DNA of 64,000 nt, taken from positions 124,001 through 188,000 of the forward strand of contig NZ_MOBP01000012.1 of assembly GCF_003732665.1 (NCBI RefSeq). Reading direction: 5' to 3'. Of this stretch, positions 1-7,881 are shown one piece after another (position 1 is the first letter of the stretch; every line of letters begins with the position of its first letter). A program made the translations under genes and the position numbers. This stretch comes from Pseudomonas frederiksbergensis (GTDB taxonomy: Bacteria; Pseudomonadota; Gammaproteobacteria; Pseudomonadales; Pseudomonadaceae). A model generated the notes under the pieces. It searched no databases. It was not told the DNA's origin and saw nothing but the letters and a program-made list of their open reading frames with translations.

Positions 1-678
1 CTCGAGTTGCTCCTTGGGCAGGTAGCGACCCTGGGCGTCCAGCAGGTTGCGCGCCGGCAGATTGAGGCTGCCGGGAATGTGCCCGCGTCGGGTGTAGCGG
101 CTCGGGGCAGCGCCGCTGAACAACGCCTCGGACAAGGCGCAAATCAGCACTCCCGGACGCTCGCCAGCCAGCACCGCCTGCACGCCTTGACGATCAACCC
201 AGAATCCCGGACGTTGCTGCAACGTCAGTTCGGCTGCAGGCAAGGGTATCTCTTCGCCCTGACCCAGAGGCAGACCCGCCGCTCGCCAGGCATTGAAACC
301 GCCATCCAGCACCTGCGCCTCAAGCCCGACGCTGCGCAGCATCCACCACAGTCGCGCAGCCCAAAAGCCATCGGCACGGTCATAAATCACCACAGGACTG
401 TCGGCACCGATGCCCAGCCGGGCCAAGGCGTTGGCGAGCCGGTCGGCCCGGGGCAGGGCAAAGCTGAGCGACGCCTGAGGGTCGGCCAGATCCTCCAGCA
501 GATCGGCATGCAGCGCACCGGGGATGTGATGGTGCAACCAGCCTTCACGGCCACTGGTTGCGCGATAGTCCTGATCGAAACGCGGTGCCGGCAACTCGAC
601 ACTGGCATCGACGATTCTCAGGTCGGGATCGCCCAGGCGATGGGCCAACGCCTGCGGGCTGATCAGTATCGAGGTCAT
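1..678 (-). CDS. Rhodanese-family sulfurtransferase (3' end cut by window edge)
   Basis: Translating from ATG 678 gives MTSILISPQALAHRLGDPDL and then a two-domain rhodanese fold. The first repeat shows the typical VLDGGFNAW-AAGLPL segment. The second repeat has begun (RRGHIPGSLNLPARNLLD) when the frame runs off base 1. The catalytic Cys loop, normally in the second domain, lies outside the window, so activity cannot be judged. Two-domain proteins of this kind are thiosulfate or 3-mercaptopyruvate sulfurtransferases acting in the cytoplasm or periplasm; I see no signal peptide. The ATG overlaps the TGA of the upstream kinase gene by 4 bases, which suggests translational coupling. The neighbouring binding protein and flavin monooxygenase suggest a sulfur-compound role, but that is inference. 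Confidence 0.8.
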   Translation of the reverse strand, partial: MTSILISPQALAHRLGDPDLRIVDASVELPAPRFDQDYRATSGREGWLHHHIPGALHADLLEDLADPQASLSFALPRADRLANALARLGIGADSPVVIYDRADGFWAARLWWMLRSVGLEAQVLDGGFNAWRAAGLPLGQGEEIPLPAAELTLQQRPGFWVDRQGVQAVLAGERPGVLICALSEALFSGAAPSRYTRRGHIPGSLNLPARNLLDAQGRYLPKEQLE

Positions 679-1823
679 GACCCGGCACTCCGCTTCAGGT
701 GGTCGATTAAGCGCTCGCCCTGGACTGTAGAAAACCAACGCGTATGCCCGAGCAAGTAAGCGTGGTACGCCACATCGGCACTGGCGACTGAACCCACGAC
801 TCCCTGGAAATAGGCGATTTCGGACAGGGCAAAATCCACGTGGACCAAGGGCAGCAGGGCCGCCAGTGTCAGCAGATCAGCCGAGGACAAAGGTTTGACG
901 CTGGCATAGCCCTCCAGCAAGGCGTCGATGTCATCCAGCGCCGGCGGGGCACTGCCGCCGCTGTCCAGTTCCAGCCAGGGAATGCCGTTGCGCTCGATGG
1001 CGGTGGCCAGGTCGAAGAGGGCGAAGGTGCGGTCTGCCAGACCGAAGTCCAGCACGCAACTGACCTGCGCGTCGTCGGCGGTTGAATCCCAGAGCAGGTT
1101 GGAGCCGTGCCAGTCGTTATGGGTCCACAAGTCGGGCTGCCGAGCCAGAAGTGGCTGTAATTGCCGCTGCCACGGCAGCAGCAATGGCAGCCATTCTTCG
1201 CGCCAGTCGTGCTGGTTGAAGTAGTCGGTCAGCGCCGGGTCCCGCTCGATGGCCGTTTGCAGACTGGCACCGAGGTCCTGTCCGGAGCAAAACTTGAAGT
1301 TCGCCACCAGCACCGGGGTCTGGCGCGGGGCGGCCTGATAGTCCTCGGCGGCGAGGTGCAATCGGGCCAGGGACGCACCGGCGGACCAAGCCTGCTGCTG
1401 ACTGAAAAATGGCGTCCAGGATAGAGCATCGCGATACAGGTCCTGGCCTTCGGCCAAGGCATGCACCTCGTACGTCCATTCACCCAAGGCCACCGCCGTT
1501 GCGCCGTTACGGTCGGCCAGCACCTGGCTCACCGGCATACCACGCTGACGCAAATGCGCCATGAACCGATGTTCCTCGCTCAGCCACGCGGGTGTCCGGA
1601 CGCGCTGATGGTGGCGTTTGATAAACAGCGTGGCGGCATCGGTCTGCACCAGGCTGGCCGCCGAAAAGGGCCGCGGGCTATGCCAGTCGAGGCTCAGCGG
1701 CGCCCCGAGTTGCGGGTAGCCGAGCAACAGTTGTTCGACGTCGCGGGTTTGCAGGGCCGGCCAGTCGGCAGCCACCGGATCGAGGCTCAGGCCGTGGGAC
1801 TTCAGGGCGTTGAGTGCCGCCAT
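675..1823 (-). CDS. APH-family phosphotransferase (aminoglycoside/choline/homoserine kinase-like)
   Basis: A cytoplasmic protein of 382 residues with the fold of small-molecule kinases. The catalytic loop is visible as THNDWHGSNLLW (HxD....N), followed by the metal-binding segment CVLDFGLADRT. An FIKRHH segment in the N-terminal lobe would be the ATP-binding lysine region. I chose ATG 1823 rather than the longer non-ATG extension because it forms TGATG with the stop of the upstream gene. The protein sits between a substrate-binding protein and a rhodanese in one minus-strand unit, so it probably phosphorylates a small metabolite handled by that unit. The substrate cannot be told from sequence. 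A resistance role is not indicated. Confidence 0.75.
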   Translation of the reverse strand: MAALNALKSHGLSLDPVAADWPALQTRDVEQLLLGYPQLGAPLSLDWHSPRPFSAASLVQTDAATLFIKRHHQRVRTPAWLSEEHRFMAHLRQRGMPVSQVLADRNGATAVALGEWTYEVHALAEGQDLYRDALSWTPFFSQQQAWSAGASLARLHLAAEDYQAAPRQTPVLVANFKFCSGQDLGASLQTAIERDPALTDYFNQHDWREEWLPLLLPWQRQLQPLLARQPDLWTHNDWHGSNLLWDSTADDAQVSCVLDFGLADRTFALFDLATAIERNGIPWLELDSGGSAPPALDDIDALLEGYASVKPLSSADLLTLAALLPLVHVDFALSEIAYFQGVVGSVASADVAYHAYLLGHTRWFSTVQGERLIDHLKRSAGS

Positions 1824-2740
1824 CAGACTGTCTCCGGCAGGTATGCATTGCTGGTTGCCTGACGCCAGGCTTGGGCATCGTCGAGCACGCCGTTGTCCTG
1901 CAACCACTGAGCATAAGGTTCGAGCAATTCATCCCGTTGCCGGCCCCAGGCGCCTTCGTGCAACCAGGTGGGCGCGATGCTTTGCAGCGACGCGGCCAGC
2001 AGTTCCCGAGGGAAATAGGGGGTGGCCGTTTCATAGGCTTGCAGGGCGCTGGCGGGATCGGCCGCAGCCGCCAGGTAACCCCGGGCAGTGGCGGCGAGGA
2101 AGGCGCGGGTCAGTTCGGGTTGGGTTTCCAGGGTTCGCTCATGGGCGCCCAGCAGGTAGCTGTGATAGGCCGGCGCCCCCAGGTCATCGACCGGCCAGAC
2201 GACGCGCCGCTCGGCTTCCACCGGGCTGGACATCAGCGCTTCCCAGGCCCAGTAGCCACCAAAACTGGCATCGGCGATGCCGGCGGCCAGTTGCTCGGGA
2301 CGCAATTCACGGGTGCCGCTGTCTACCAGAATCAGCGCATCGGGATCGCCGCCATCGACCCGCACCAGATGCCGGACCATGGCCAGGCCACGCGGGGTGG
2401 GGTTGAGCGCCAGGCGCCGGCCCGCCAGATCCCGTGGTCGCTGTATGCCTGAGTCAGTAAGCGTCTGGATCGATTCCAGCCCCCGATGGTTGATCGCCGC
2501 CACCCCTCGAAGCGGTTGCCCCAGGGCCCGACGGACCAGCAAGCGGTTGCTGGGGAAAACGCCGAAATCCACGGCGCCGGCCAACAGGTGATCGAGGGTG
2601 TCACCGCGCCATGGGTCGTGCACCACCAACTCGACATCCAGCCCGGCCTCTTCGTACCAGCCCCGTTCGCGAGCCAGATACAAACCCGCCGAATTCGGCC
2701 AGGGGTGAAAGTACTCCAGCATTACCCTTACAGAAACCAT
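1823..2740 (-). CDS. NMT1/THI5-like substrate-binding protein without signal peptide
   Basis: A protein of 305 residues with the SsuA/THI5/TauA periplasmic-binding fold. The N-terminus runs straight into strand 1 (SVRVMLEYFHPWPNSAGLYL), followed by RGWYEEAGLDVELV. Hinge segments such as GAVDFGVFPSN and ADASFGGYWAW are typical of aliphatic sulfonate or pyrimidine-precursor binders. No signal peptide or lipobox is present and no ABC permease or ATPase gene is adjacent, so an export-and-bind role is doubtful. A cytoplasmic ligand-binding or enzymatic role (as in THI5-type proteins) is possible, but the Cys-rich motif of yeast THI5 is not seen. ATG 2740 is preceded by GGAG about 9 bases away. It is the first gene of a unit with the kinase and rhodanese. 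Confidence 0.7.
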   Translation of the reverse strand: MVSVRVMLEYFHPWPNSAGLYLARERGWYEEAGLDVELVVHDPWRGDTLDHLLAGAVDFGVFPSNRLLVRRALGQPLRGVAAINHRGLESIQTLTDSGIQRPRDLAGRRLALNPTPRGLAMVRHLVRVDGGDPDALILVDSGTRELRPEQLAAGIADASFGGYWAWEALMSSPVEAERRVVWPVDDLGAPAYHSYLLGAHERTLETQPELTRAFLAATARGYLAAAADPASALQAYETATPYFPRELLAASLQSIAPTWLHEGAWGRQRDELLEPYAQWLQDNGVLDDAQAWRQATSNAYLPETV

Positions 2741-3064
2741 CGCTATCGACTCCAGCCCGACGCCCCGTGATGACGCCAGGCACTGTGTTTGATTGCGGCG
2801 ATTTATAAGGGAGCAATCTGGTCTATACCAATATCGTTTTTCACTATGGATATACCTGGAACACGCGGTGCGAAGGCTGCTATTGCAGAGGAGGGCTGGT
2901 TTTGTTCGTGGGTTTTATATGCATGGATAGAATATTAAAGTTGTTCGTAATCATTGTTTTTAATAATTAGGATAGATCAACAAAGCATTTCACAAGCGTT
3001 TTTCCAGCGCATAAGGTCGTGGTTCAAAGGCCAGCCGTGCTGCCATCTCCGGGGGAATATCCAG
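2741..3064. promoter_or_regulatory. Divergent intergenic region between binding protein and flavin monooxygenase
   Basis: A gene-free stretch of 324 bases that must carry the promoters for both flanking transcription units. It is clearly more AT-rich than the genes between about 2890 and 2970. I could not pick convincing -35/-10 pairs or an operator by eye, and see no RNA gene. Confidence 0.4.
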
Positions 3065-4444
3065 ATGTCCACTTCACCACGACAACTCAAATTCGGCGCG
3101 ATTCTGACCGGCGTCGGTACGGCCCAGAATGAATGGCTGCACCCGGAAATTCCCGGTGATGCGAGCGTCGATATCGACTGGTATCGCCAGCAGGCGCAAC
3201 AGGCCGAAGCGGCGAAGTTTGATCTGATTTTCATCGTCGACAGCCCCTACATCACCCCGGAATCGGCCCCGCATTATCTCAACCGCCTGGAACCCCTGAC
3301 GCTGTTGTCCGCCGTCGCGGGGGCGACGTCGAAGATCGGTCTGGTCGCCACGCTGACGACGTCCTATACCGAACCGTTCAACGTGGCCCGGCAGTTCGCC
3401 TCGCTGGACCTGATCAGCGGTGGCCGGGCGGGCTGGAACGTGGTGACTACCGGGCTTGAGGGTGCCGCCGGCAACTTCGGGCGCGAGCAACACATTGATC
3501 ACACCGAGCGCTATCGCCGGGCCGGCGAACACCTGCAAGTGGTGCAAGGGTTGTGGGATTCCTACGAAGACGACGCCTTTGTGCGGGACAAGCAGAGCGG
3601 GGTGTTTCTCGACCCCCAACGCCAGCATCGCCTCGATCACCAGGGCGAGTTCTTTTCGGTCACCGGACCGCTGAACATTGCGCGTTCGCCCCAAGGTCAA
3701 CCGGTGATTTTCCAGGCCGGGATTTCCGAATCCGGGCGTAATCTGGCAGCCCACTTTGCCGAAGGCATCTTCGCCGGCGTGGATAATTTCGACGATGCCC
3801 GCGCCTACTACGCCGACATCAAACAACGTACCGCCGCCGCCGGGCGCAACCCCGATCACGTCACCATCCTGCCGGGCATCGCGCCAATCATTGCCGACAC
3901 TGACGAAGAGGCCCAGGCCATTGATCGCGAGCGCAACGGCGAGCTGGATCTGCACAAAGCCCTGGTGCACCTGGGGCGGCCGTTCAACTATCACGACTTT
4001 ACCCAGTACCCGCTCGACGAACCCTTCCCGGATCTGGGCGACCTGGGCAGCAATGGTTATCGCGGGCATGCCGAACACATCAAGCACGTCGCCCGTGATC
4101 AAGGGTTGACCCTGCGCCAGGCAGCCCTGCGTTTCGCTGCGCCGTTTTCCAATTTTGTCGGCTCGCCAAAAACCGTCGCCGACGAGATCGAGCGTTGGTT
4201 TGTCGAAGGGGCGGTCGATGGTTTCAACATCCGCGTCGGTGCGCCGGGGGAGTTTGCGCGCTTCACCAACGAAGTCCTGCCGCTGCTGCGCGAGCGCGGC
4301 CTGTTCCGCAGCGAATACAGCCACAGTACGTTGCGCGGTCACCTGGGCTTGCCGGTGCCGGTCAACCGCTACAGCGCGGCGCGGTCATTAAAAGCAACGA
4401 CTGCGGCACCGGACTCTGCGGGTGTTGCGGCTCTTGCAGGCTGA
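3065..4444 (+). CDS. NtaA/SnaA/DszA-type flavin-dependent monooxygenase
   Basis: A luciferase-like monooxygenase of 459 residues from the family of nitrilotriacetate, pristinamycin and dibenzothiophene-sulfone monooxygenases. These use reduced flavin supplied by a separate reductase. Signature segments are LEPLTLLSAVAGATSKIGL, the TTSYTEPFNVARQFASLD region and SGGRAGWNVVTT. ATG 3065 is chosen because GGGGGA lies about 8 bases upstream; the longer reading starts at a non-ATG codon in an AT-rich leader. No flavin reductase gene is in the window. It is divergent from the binding-protein/rhodanese unit, so it may oxidise an organosulfur or related compound; the substrate is unknown. Its last 83 bases overlap the 3' end of the convergent methyltransferase gene. 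Confidence 0.85.
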   Translation: MSTSPRQLKFGAILTGVGTAQNEWLHPEIPGDASVDIDWYRQQAQQAEAAKFDLIFIVDSPYITPESAPHYLNRLEPLTLLSAVAGATSKIGLVATLTTSYTEPFNVARQFASLDLISGGRAGWNVVTTGLEGAAGNFGREQHIDHTERYRRAGEHLQVVQGLWDSYEDDAFVRDKQSGVFLDPQRQHRLDHQGEFFSVTGPLNIARSPQGQPVIFQAGISESGRNLAAHFAEGIFAGVDNFDDARAYYADIKQRTAAAGRNPDHVTILPGIAPIIADTDEEAQAIDRERNGELDLHKALVHLGRPFNYHDFTQYPLDEPFPDLGDLGSNGYRGHAEHIKHVARDQGLTLRQAALRFAAPFSNFVGSPKTVADEIERWFVEGAVDGFNIRVGAPGEFARFTNEVLPLLRERGLFRSEYSHSTLRGHLGLPVPVNRYSAARSLKATTAAPDSAGVAALAG

Positions 4445-5039
4445 CCAGTTGAAAACCCGCCATGTCCAGGGCATTGAGCCAACTGGACAAGGTGCGGAAA
4501 TACCAGGGCATGGGCTGCCATTGGCCCTTGAACCCGGCGAAGGTCTCTTCGCGCCAGCCATCCTGATAATCGCCCGCCGCCGCAGTCCACGGATGCAAGG
4601 TTTGGATAACCAGCGCTCCGCCAGGGGCGAGCAGGGCGTTCATCGCGGCGAGCAGCGGGATGATGTCCTGATGCAGCAGGGCGAAATTGGCGCAGATCAG
4701 GTCGTAGCCGCTGCCGATGTCGACCTGCGTCTCGACCAGCGCTTCGTAACTCGCGACATGCACCGCTGAAGAACCCGCCGCCCGCGCTGCTTCCACCAGT
4801 GAGGCATCGCCATCCACGCCGACGACGTTGATGCCCCGGTCGGCCAGCGCCCGTAACAACCAACCTTCGCCACAGCCGAGGTCGAGCACACGTTCGGGCT
4901 GGCGACTGAGCACCGCCAGCAAAATCGCCTGATCGGTGACCTGCTGACGGCTTTCGATGCTGGCGCTGCGGATCGCTTCGATCCAGGCAGCAGCGTTGTG
5001 GTGCCAACTTTGCAGGAGGCTCGATTCGGAGGCGGGCAT
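4362..5039 (-). CDS. Class I SAM-dependent methyltransferase
   Basis: A protein of 225 residues. Motif I is VLDLGCGEGWLLRAL, the acidic loop is VVGVDGDASLV, and YDLICANFALLHQD plus LLAPGGALVIQTLHPW complete the UbiG/Methyltransf_11-type SAM-binding fold. It is cytoplasmic. Nothing in the sequence fixes the substrate; the family methylates metabolites on O, N or C. ATG 5039 has GGAG about 7 bases upstream. The 3' end overlaps the convergent monooxygenase gene by 83 bases, so the final 28 or so codons are read on both strands. It has no obvious operon partner. Confidence 0.8.
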   Translation of the reverse strand: MPASESSLLQSWHHNAAAWIEAIRSASIESRQQVTDQAILLAVLSRQPERVLDLGCGEGWLLRALADRGINVVGVDGDASLVEAARAAGSSAVHVASYEALVETQVDIGSGYDLICANFALLHQDIIPLLAAMNALLAPGGALVIQTLHPWTAAAGDYQDGWREETFAGFKGQWQPMPWYFRTLSSWLNALDMAGFQLVSLQEPQHPQSPVPQSLLLMTAPRCSG

Positions 5040-5269
5040 TTGGAGCTCCGGGGTTGCGGGTTAGTCAGCCCAGTATGGCAGAGGCGTTTTTATCTCATGC
5101 GCCGCGCTCGACCATGGCGCGCCATTGCTGGACGCTCCTGCCGACATAACGGGCCTGCCTGCCCGATCCAATGCAACGAATGCCACTTCAAGCCCTCATA
5201 TGAAAACGAGCGGTGCGGTCGGTGCAAGTAGCCGGGATCGATGAATTCAGGGCAACAGGTGATTGATTT

Positions 5270-7336
5270 ATGACGATGGCTGAAAAAAATCATGTGGATT
5301 GGCTGGTTGAACAATCGATGCTGCACGCGGCACGGCAGCGGGCCAAGCTCTACTCGGGGCAGGGGAGATTGTGGCAGCAGCCTTTTGCACACACTCGGCC
5401 CCGTGATGCCTCGGCCCTGGCGTCGGTGTGGTTCACCGCGTATCCCGCGTCCATTGTCACCCGGGAAAACGGCACGGTGCTGGAAGCCCTGGGGGACGAA
5501 ACCCTGTGGCACGCCTTATCGAGAATCGGCATCCAGGGCATTCACAACGGCCCGCTGAAAAGATCCGGGGGCCTGTCGGGCACGAAGCACACGCCGACCA
5601 TTGACGGCAATTTCGACCGCATCAGCTTCGAGATCGATCCGCAACTGGGCACCGAAGCGCAACTTCAGGCCTTGGTGCGCATGGCCGCCGCGCACAACGC
5701 GGTGATCATCGACGACGTGATCCCGTCGCACACCGGCAAGGGCGCGGATTTTCGCCTGGCCGAGATGGCCTACGAGGACTATCCCGGCCTCTACCACATG
5801 GTGGAAATCCGCGAGGAAGACTGGCCACTGCTACCCGACGTGGCCGAGGGCCGCGACGCACAGAACCTCAGCCCAGCGCAGGTCGACATCCTGCGTGACA
5901 AACACTACATCGTCGGCCAGTTGCAACGGGTGATCTTCTTCGAACCCGGTATCAAGGAAACCGACTGGAGCGCGACGCCGATTGTGATGGGGGTCGACGG
6001 CAAGCCACGGCGCTGGGTGTACCTGCATTACTTCAAGGAAGGGCAGCCGTCGTTGAACTGGCTGGACCCGACCTTCGCCGCACAGCAGATGATCATCGGT
6101 GATGCCCTGCATGCCATCGACGTCATGGGCGCGAAGATCCTGCGCCTGGACGCCAACGGATTCCTTGGCGTGGAGCGCAAGCTCGATGGCACCGCGTGGT
6201 CGGAAAGTCATCCGCTGTCGATCACCGGCAACCAGTTGCTGGCCGGCGCGATTCGCAAGGCCGGTGGCTTCAGTTTCCAGGAGCTCAACCTGACCGTCGA
6301 CGACATTGCCGCCATGTCCCACGGCGGCGCCGACCTCTCTTATGACTTCATCACCCGTCCCGCCTACCAGCACGCCTTGCTGATGGGCGACACCGAATTC
6401 CTGCGCCTGATGCTGCGCCAGATGCACAACCTCGGCATTGATCCGGGCTCGCTGATTCACGCCCTGCAGAACCACGACGAATTGACCCTGGAGCTGGTGC
6501 ATTTCTGGACCCTGCACGCCCACGACACCTTCCTCTACCAGGGCCAGACCTTCCCCGGCAACATCCTGCGTGAGCACATTCGCGAGCAGATGTACGAACG
6601 CCTGGCCGGGGAGCACGCGCCCTATAACCTGAAATTCGTCACCAACGGTGTGTCCTGCACCACCGCGAGCATCATCACGGCGGCCCTGGGGATTCGCGAC
6701 CTCGAGGCGATCACCCCGGCGGATATCCAGCAGATCCGGCAGATTCATTTACTGTTGGTGATGTACAACGCCATGCAGCCCGGCGTTTTTGCGTTGTCCG
6801 GGTGGGACCTGGTGGGCGCGTTGCCATTGCCCGCTGAGCAGGTCGAGCATTTGATGGGCGATGGCGACACACGCTGGATTCATCGTGGCGCCTACGATCT
6901 GGTGGATCTCAACCCGGATGCGTTGCTGTCGGAAGGCCAGATGCCGCGTCCGAAAACCCTGTACGGCAGCTTGCCCAGCCAATTGAAAGACCCGGACTCG
7001 TTCGCCTCGCAACTGAAGAGAATCCTGGCGGCGCGCCGCGCCTACGATATCGCCGCCAGTCGCCAGATCCTGGTGCCGGACGTCGAGCATCCGGGGCTGC
7101 TGATCATGGTCCACGAATTGCCGGCCGGCAAAGGCACGCAAATCACCGCGCTGAACTTCGGCTCGACCCCCATCACCGAAACCCTGCACCTGCCCAACAT
7201 CGCGCCGGGGCCGGTGGTCGACATCATCAATGAGCGGGTGGAAGGTGATCTCACGCCCGAGGGCGAGTTCACCATTACCCTGGATGCCTATGAAGGGTTG
7301 GCGCTGCGGGTGGTGAGCAGTTCGCCGATGATCTAG
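5270..7336 (+). CDS. GH13 trehalose synthase-like alpha-glucosyltransferase
   Basis: A glycoside hydrolase family 13 protein of 688 residues. The catalytic set is present: Asp294 in LRLDANGFLG (nucleophile), Glu338 in SFQELNL (acid/base) and Asp403 in ALQNHDELTL. The TIM-barrel start (QGIHNGPLKRSGG) and a C-terminal beta domain (ITALNFGSTPITETLHL) are also visible. Length and motifs fit the roughly 690-residue maltose-trehalose isomerases reported from Pseudomonas stutzeri, so maltose/trehalose interconversion in the cytoplasm is the best guess. A related glucosyltransferase activity is the alternative. ATG 5270 has AGGTGA 7 bases upstream; ATG 5276 is an in-frame alternative. The gene stands alone, with no glg or other tre genes beside it. 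Confidence 0.7.
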   Translation: MTMAEKNHVDWLVEQSMLHAARQRAKLYSGQGRLWQQPFAHTRPRDASALASVWFTAYPASIVTRENGTVLEALGDETLWHALSRIGIQGIHNGPLKRSGGLSGTKHTPTIDGNFDRISFEIDPQLGTEAQLQALVRMAAAHNAVIIDDVIPSHTGKGADFRLAEMAYEDYPGLYHMVEIREEDWPLLPDVAEGRDAQNLSPAQVDILRDKHYIVGQLQRVIFFEPGIKETDWSATPIVMGVDGKPRRWVYLHYFKEGQPSLNWLDPTFAAQQMIIGDALHAIDVMGAKILRLDANGFLGVERKLDGTAWSESHPLSITGNQLLAGAIRKAGGFSFQELNLTVDDIAAMSHGGADLSYDFITRPAYQHALLMGDTEFLRLMLRQMHNLGIDPGSLIHALQNHDELTLELVHFWTLHAHDTFLYQGQTFPGNILREHIREQMYERLAGEHAPYNLKFVTNGVSCTTASIITAALGIRDLEAITPADIQQIRQIHLLLVMYNAMQPGVFALSGWDLVGALPLPAEQVEHLMGDGDTRWIHRGAYDLVDLNPDALLSEGQMPRPKTLYGSLPSQLKDPDSFASQLKRILAARRAYDIAASRQILVPDVEHPGLLIMVHELPAGKGTQITALNFGSTPITETLHLPNIAPGPVVDIINERVEGDLTPEGEFTITLDAYEGLALRVVSSSPMI

Positions 7337-7881
7337 GGCTTTGGCCGGGTCAGCGAGGTGGCCAATGGCTTGGCGACCTCGACGGGGTGGGTGGAGGTCG
7401 ATTTTTTCCATTGTGTCTACTAGAGCAAGCACCATGCCATGCGCTCGGCCCGTTCGAAATCGCTGCGTTATTGAAGCAAATGTCTAAAAAAAGTTTTTCA
7501 TATTTGTTACTTTTTGTTTGCTTCAGTGCCAAAAACCATGGTTATTATCCGGCGGCGCACCGGGCCAAAAGTCCGGCGCCAAAGGATTGCCATGTGTCCA
7601 CAGACCCGGCAATCGCAGCCGATCGGGTCCACCCAAGCGCTGTCACCCCTGCGCAGGCCGTTCCCCATCGTTGACCCTCACACGAAAGGCGAGGTTTCAA
7701 TTGGTCATGCGGTATGCATTCGTCGATTCAAGCAGTGCGGCGTTTATCGTCAACCCACCCTCCGCAAATCCCCTGTGCACCACTTCGTTCGTCAACGACG
7801 TGAGCCCGCGAACACGCGCCGCACCATCCCCCTGATTCCGAATGACCGACCCGGCACGCAGTGCCAGGCGACGGCGAGACG
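7337..7881. promoter_or_regulatory. Leader region of the hybrid NRPS/PKS cluster
   Basis: A gene-free stretch of 545 bases ahead of the first NRPS. It contains an AT-rich island at about 7470-7525 within an otherwise GC-rich context, where the cluster promoter most likely sits. None of the three frames here encodes a recognisable N-terminal lobe of a condensation domain, so the truncated C domain of the downstream NRPS is not explained by a simple frameshift. Confidence 0.45.
7472..7525. promoter_or_regulatory. 9-bp inverted repeat around an AT-rich core, candidate operator/promoter
   Basis: TGAAGCAAA at 7472-7480 is the exact reverse complement of TTTGCTTCA at 7517-7525, with 36 bases of A/T-rich sequence between. 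It lies about 360 bases upstream of the first likely NRPS start and is the only AT-rich island in the leader. It could be a paired regulator-binding site. A chance repeat cannot be excluded. Confidence 0.35.

Noticed and set aside
7..759. Long plus-strand open frame at the left edge
   Set aside because: It is antisense to a clear rhodanese frame and shows no domain.
2954..3064. N-terminal extension of the flavin monooxygenase
   Set aside because: Begins at a non-ATG codon in AT-rich leader sequence; ATG 3065 has a good ribosome site and starts at the conserved family start.
7337..7881. Possible frameshifted N-terminal half of the first C domain
   Set aside because: No frame here contains HHxxxDG or other C-domain core motifs.
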